Below the pieces are notes generated by a model. That model did not search any database. It was not told where the DNA came from and was given only the letters and a program-made list of their open reading frames with translations. The translations under genes were made by a program, and so were the position numbers. This document shows positions 33,600-37,849 of a stretch of DNA of 37,849 bases, piece after piece (position 1 is the first letter of the stretch; the number at the start of each line of letters is the position of its first letter). The stretch spans positions 1-37,849 of the forward strand of contig JAJIRX010000524.1 in assembly GCA_023853785.1 (NCBI GenBank), given 5' to 3'. This DNA comes from Psilocybe azurescens (Eukaryota > Basidiomycota > Agaricomycetes > Agaricales > Agrocybaceae).

Positions 33600-33980
33600 G
33601 GTGGATAGTAGAGCGTCAGTAATCGGAGGCTGCTGCCAACACTGGGTGTCATCCGGGAAATGCCGAACACTCGCTGCTCTTATTGAACATTCACGATGTG
33701 ATGTGAGTATCTTGAAGGTTCCTCATGGGCCTGTTAGAATTTATAAAATGGAAGACGAAATACTGCTCAATCAAAACACGTCGACAGGTTGTCATATTCA
33801 ACAGTCAGTTATGCATATTCAGAAGAATTCAGAACTCGAGGCTGCATCAAATGTTTTGGATTAATGTGCTAGATATTCGAATGATTCGCAAGAAAGTCAA
33901 CAGTCAAATGCGTAGAGTACATGCAACGGCGATAATTTAAGAAACCCAACCTAAAAATCCCAGTTCGAATTTTAAGAGGA
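33600..33980. other. Gap between MIC12-like and acidic repeat gene
   Basis: Promoter region of the MIC12-like gene and 3' flank of the acidic repeat protein gene. The plus ORF 33505-33864 overlaps a MIC12-like exon antisense and has no domain. Confidence 0.4.
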
Positions 33981-35305
33981 TCAGAAATCACCATCGTCGC
34001 CACCATCGTCACCGCCATCGTCGCCGCCGTCATCTCCAAAGTCCTCGTCGTCGCCTCCATCGTCACCGCCGTCATCTTCACCGTCGTCACCGCCATCGTC
34101 GGCACCGTCGTCACCAGAGTCGTCTCCGGCATTAGCGTCGCCAGAATCGTCACCGGAGTCGTCTCCGACATCGAAAACGACGGGTCGTCTGCGCCGAGAC
34201 CATCGTCGCTGTCGTCTGTATCGGGGTCGGTACCGTCGTCACTGCCGTCGGTGGCGTCTGTGGTGTCGTCAGTACCGTCAGTTCCGTCAGTTCCGTCGGT
34301 GGTGTTGTCGAGTCGGTTCCGTCAGTGCCGTCAGTCGAGTCGGTGCCATCGCTGGAGGCAGCGGCATCAGCTGTGTCCGTGCTCGTAGGGTCGGAAGAGG
34401 CAGCAGCATCAGCTGTGTCCGTGCTCGTGGGGTCGGAGGAGGCAGCTCCGTCGGCGGTGTCTGTGCTTGTTGCGGCGGAGGAAGCAGCCGCGTCGGAGGT
34501 GTCGGTCGACGTGGGGTCGGTGGGGGCAGCAGAGGCTTCATTGACACATTAATTAGTTAATGAATCAGCTAATAGACCGCGTATGAGAAATACTGACCAG
34601 CAGAGGCAGAGGCAGAGGCGTCTGATGCTTTGCTCGCGTTTGATCCCGACGAGGATCCCTTAGCTATAAACCCATTGAGCCGGCATTAGGCGTCATTCAA
34701 AACCTAATTGAATCACAATGACGTACAAGCACTCGAGCCAGCAGAAGCAGCCTTCTGCGCAGCGGCCGTGGCAACCTTTGTGCAGCAGCAGCCGCGGAGG
34801 GACGTAGCAGAGGACGCAGCAGAGGCCGACGCCTTATTGCACGCGCCCACGATCGCCTGGCCGACGGTGTTGGCCTTGTTCAGGAAGCCCTTCACCGAGG
34901 CGATGTCTTTGGTAAGCGTAGCGTCGGTTCTATGAAAGGATGAGTGTAAGTTCAATTTATCAAGGATCACCTGAGTCAGAGCCAAGAAGAGAAGAAGACG
35001 TACGTGTTGAGCTTGTTCAGGACACCGAGCGCAGAGCTGAGGCCGGACACGACAGCTTTCGCCGACGCGGAACACTCGATGTTCTGCAGGATGTCGGCGA
35101 GCGCGCGTTGTTCGAGCGTGCGCACATCGAGCGTCTGGCCGATAGGCGCTGGTCATCAAAGATCATCATTAGTATTAAGTAACGGTAACAACCCCTGAAG
35201 ATATCCAGACGGGGGAAGCAGAAATAAAGACATACCAGCAATTGTCGATTGCCACAAACAAACAACCAGCACAGAGGCTAGAAGAGTTCTCGGAATCCGA
35301 GTCAT
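33981..35305 (-). CDS. Secreted Cys-bearing protein with Ser/Thr/Asp repeats and Gly-Asp-Asp tail
   Basis: Function unknown; looks like a cell-wall or extracellular protein. From Met 35305: signal peptide MTRIPRTLLASVLVVCLWQS; a helical domain (LDVRTLEQRALADILQNIEC, LTKDIASVKGFLNKANTVG, QAIVGACNKASASAASS) with a GCCCTK cluster; a low-complexity Ala/Ser linker; four copies of a 14-residue unit of the SDPTSTDTADAAAS type (42-bp period, 34367-34534); Thr/Asp repeats; then a tail of GDDGG units (about 33985-34160) ending in DGDF and a stop at 33981. Introns are short GT-AG. Two one-base breaks, near 34163 and 34307, must be corrected to keep Asp in frame, otherwise the tail reads as Thr/Met-rich. 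A minus-strand TATA element and CT-rich tract lie upstream. Confidence 0.72.
33985..34300 (-). repeat. Imperfect GAC/GGC-type triplet repeat encoding the GDDGG tail
   Basis: Low-complexity sequence of GTCGTC and ACCGCC-type units on the plus strand, coding Asp/Gly (and Thr/Asp upstream) on the minus strand. Two frame breaks near 34163 and 34307 lie in or beside it. Confidence 0.75.
34367..34534 (-). repeat. Four 42-bp tandem coding repeats
   Basis: Units start at 34367, 34409, 34451 and 34493. The first two differ at few positions and the last is the most diverged, suggesting older and newer copies. Each encodes 14 residues of the secreted acidic protein, so copy-number changes keep the frame. 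Confidence 0.85.
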
Positions 35306-35394
35306 ATTCGGGTGGAGTAGAGTGGTTTAAAGAAAGAAAGTCGAGTTGACTGGTGTGTGCGCCGAAGAACGAATCAATCGAATAACCAAAACAA

Positions 35395-35510
35395 AAAGAA
35401 CGCGAAGGGGAAAGAAAAAGAAGGGGGAAAAGGACACCAGGTCTCCTCTTGGAATCCGAAAAGATGAAGCTTGGGAGAGAACACTGTCGATCCCCAGCGG
35501 GGCTTTATAA
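35395..35510 (-). promoter_or_regulatory. TATA element and CT-rich start region of the secreted acidic protein gene
   Basis: On the minus strand TATAAA (complement of 35504-35509) precedes a long pyrimidine tract (35395-35445), and the start codon is at 35305. TATA followed by a CT-rich block is typical of strongly expressed fungal genes. Confidence 0.5.
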
Positions 35511-35569
35511 ACCTTTTCCCTTTTCTCGTCCATGCACACTCAGGCTCGGAGGTTCCGGGTCCGCCGACC

Positions 35570-35625
35570 GACAGATAGATAGACAGATAGACAGACACTG
35601 AACACCGGACAGATAGATAGTAGAT
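35570..35625. repeat. GATA/GACA microsatellite
   Basis: Interleaved GATA and GACA tetranucleotides, imperfect, upstream of the secreted acidic protein gene. Confidence 0.8.
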
Positions 35626-37179
35626 GGGATAGGATGGACAGACGGTGTTGGAGCCACTCGGTCGCGAATCTGCCAAAACGCGCTGGTAACAAGCGGAGAA
35701 AGCCTTGTCCTTGTCGCTGACTGATTCTGATTCTGATACGATGGCTGGACGTTCAGTACTGTAAATATAAGTCTAGTATTTGACATTGAGGGTGCAAATT
35801 GCAGCTAAAGATAGTAGACGAGTCCTGGATAAAAATAACTTTGGTTAATACATGGCCAATACGAGTCGTGTGAGGCATCGTTGTAAGTACCTGGTGATCA
35901 TGGATGATCCTTGGTCAGCCAATATTGGGTGTCGATCCTTTCATTATGTTTAGCTTCCCTTGGGGTAGGATAGATATGTTAGGATAATTGAGATACATAC
36001 CTGCTCGAAATCTAAAATAAAATAAACACATAAGATCAGTCACCAACAACCGAAGTCAAGGCGAGAAGTGGTAGGTGTAGCAACCAAATGAAAGTGGGCG
36101 CGGAAGAAAGGTAGTTCAACAAATCGACAGCCTGAAATGCAATGGCAATCAAAAAGTCGGGGCCACACGAGTCCAGTCCAGTGCATTCCACGCAGCGCCT
36201 GTACAATACCTGATCCATAGTACATACCCAATCCCTTCAGACTGGTAACGACCTGTCATTGATTCATCAACGCGACCACCCTTTTCAAGCTTGAGGCTTG
36301 ACTGGTCCACATGCACCTAATTCAAAGTCGCGGTCAATGTTCGCGTAGACGAGCTATAATGAGACAAAGCGTCTTCACAATCACACAGTTGACGTCGAGC
36401 TATGAATAGCGAGGATGAGAATGACTTGGGAGTGACTATGAATAGCTTCAATACTCCTATATCATCCACACTTAAAAATAAATAGCTCACCGGGTTGACG
36501 TCGATCTATGCGATGCGATGAAAGTTGGCAGCTGGAGCCTGGGACCGGTGTCCTAGGTAACGTCCCTCCCAGCCTGGCACTGGCGCAATATTGTACACAT
36601 CTTGCATCTTGCATCTTTCACGCGAATATGGAGCACGATCTATGCATGGATATTGGAATGAGTTTGGAGTGTTAGTGAGTGACGTCGCCAACGTATATAT
36701 GTTTGAGGTGTGCGGGGTATAGTGGTTCGAGGAGCGATATCCATAGCGATAAATGAAGAATTAAGACTTCAGACGGGCGTGGCAAGCGCTCGTCAAAAAT
36801 CATGATGAAGATAATGACGAGGAAGGTCTGGAAGGTTATGCAATTCGATCCTTTGGATGGTGTCAGACTGTTAGTTACTGTAGAAGGTCAAGAATTCCTG
36901 GCCAGATAACTCTACTACCATTATCCACAGCCAGAGCCAGACTCTTGCTTTGTTCTTTTCCTTATTTCGTGTTTGTTTTGTCCGAATTGAATTAAAATAT
37001 TCGCGTCATCGTATGTATCTATATTACACCGCCCGATGGGCTGTCCGAGTCGTAAGTAACTGGAAACGGATGAGAGCACTCGTACCCGTACCCGTACATC
37101 CATCCATAAATAAAACTACTCCATCCATTACCAACTACCCTAAGCCTTCAAATCGAATCAAGTTGCGCTAGCGATACTC

Positions 37180-37849
37180 CTATACTCCAGAATGAATGCA
37201 TTTACAGCCATCGGGGTTCGTCGAATTTCCCGAGCTACCGCCGGTAGTCGGCGGCGGCGTCTTCTCGTCCAGATTGACAATATAGTAGCTGAAAAAGAGC
37301 ACTTTAAATGTGATGGCGTGCCGAGGGAGTGGATCGCTGCGAGGAGGATGATGATGAGGCGCGTGGCTTTTGCTTCGGCCTGGCGTTCGTTGAGATTGGG
37401 TGTCGTGAAGATAAAGATGAAAGGTAAAGAAGATGATGAGTAAGTGCTGGGTCGGTGATGATATGATGTGGACGTGAACTTACGGATGCCAGGATGGGGT
37501 ATATGTTCGATCCGAGGAACCACCCGAGAGACCCCAGCCGAGTCCTACGAGGACCCATCGGACGATACGCACGGGGATGACACAGAGTACCTGCATCGCA
37601 TCATCATCGTCAGCAATAACGCTCGTCTCAAGAAAGAGCGAGAACGAGGACGAGAATAACAATAACAATAACAATAACAAGGACTCACAGATACAGGGAT
37701 CCAAACGAACTGCGCATACCCCACACAGCAATCGCCTCAATCACGCTCCACTCCCCGACCCCCAGATATCGGAGCGCGAGCCACAGCAGCACAGGCAGCG
37801 CGAGCCCGTATGCGTACACAATTGTTACCGCGATGCTGAGCAGCTGGAA
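37180..37849 (-). CDS. YIP1-domain Golgi membrane protein (YIPF1/2-YIP5-like), 5' end beyond the window
   Basis: Multi-pass protein of Rab-dependent Golgi transport. Reading in from the right edge on the minus strand: LLSIAVTIVYAYGLALPVLL, EAIAVWGYAQFVWIPVS, then after an intron VLCVIPVRIVRWVLVGLGW, GLSGWFLGSNIYPILAS, then EAKATRLIIILLAAIHSL and TFKVLFFSYYIVNLDEK, with a short tail TPPPTTGGSSG ending at 37180. The G-Y-[SA]-x-x-x-[VI]-P motif and four TM segments define the Yip1 domain; WVLV-GISGW-like and the LFFSYY end fit YIPF1/2. The N-terminus and first TM lie beyond base 37849. An (AATAAC)n microsatellite (about 37656-37680) falls inside an intron. A one-base break near 37315-37325 separates IHSLGT from AITFKVLFF. 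Confidence 0.82.
37656..37680. repeat. AATAAC hexanucleotide microsatellite in an intron
   Basis: Four tandem AATAAC-like units within an intron of the YIP1-domain gene. Confidence 0.85.

Larger units (their letters stand above)
35306..37179. other. About 1.9 kb without a recognised gene, with microsatellites
   Basis: Contains the promoter of the acidic secreted protein, a GATA/GACA microsatellite (about 35570-35625), a CCCGTA repeat (three units, about 37083-37100) and a pair of GACGTCGANCTATG-like motifs (36388 and 36497). A minus ORF at 36036-36218 has one hydrophobic stretch but no recognisable family or splice partner, so I do not call it. Confidence 0.4.

Noticed and set aside
33985..34300. 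Regular repeat considered as a CRISPR-like array
   Set aside because: There are no spacers; it is an in-frame Asp/Gly coding repeat in a eukaryotic gene.
36036..36218. Minus ORF with a hydrophobic stretch
   Set aside because: Only 60 codons, no splice partner and no recognised family; could be chance.

Overview
This window is eukaryotic nuclear DNA from a filamentous basidiomycete, probably an Agaricomycete. The evidence is the many 49-79 nt GT-AG introns, no operons, the closest recognisable families (CDC24, SPT5, BRO1, MICOS subunits, F-box proteins, an HMG-box protein) and intergenic gaps of a few hundred bases. I found no tRNA, rRNA, CRISPR array or complete transposon.

Layout, left to right. 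1-2044 (-): CDC24, the Cdc42 exchange factor, cut by the left edge. 3794-5410 (+): a spliced F-box gene. 5724-7532 (-) and 7966-9550 (+): two related multi-pass membrane proteins transcribed divergently. About 9850-11000 (+): a decayed F-box relic. 11336-13806 (-): a mitochondrial IRC3-type DEAH helicase relative that has lost its ATP-binding motif. 14273-15840 (-): a second F-box gene. 16844-17122 (+): a 56-residue small secreted protein. 17719-18769 (-): an HMG-box protein with an internal duplication. 19810-21654 (-): a type I single-pass membrane protein. 21655-23660: no recognisable gene.

The right half is denser and more conserved. 23661-27702 (+): SPT5. 28007-28267 (+): a one-TM microprotein. 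28474-28976 (-): MIC10. 29246-32604 (+): BRO1/ALIX. 33004-33599 (-): a MIC12-like MICOS subunit. 33981-35305 (-): a secreted, repeat-rich acidic protein. 37180-37849 (-): a YIP1-domain Golgi protein cut by the right edge. Two proposed MICOS (mitochondrial cristae-junction) genes therefore flank BRO1; the rest are housekeeping or family-expansion genes without an obvious shared pathway.

A caution for every gene model here: most genes, including the normally essential SPT5, carry single-base frameshifts, mostly in short homopolymers. The pattern fits uncorrected sequencing indels better than mass pseudogenisation. Coding intervals are therefore given as whole-gene spans, with splice sites and frame breaks named in the text.
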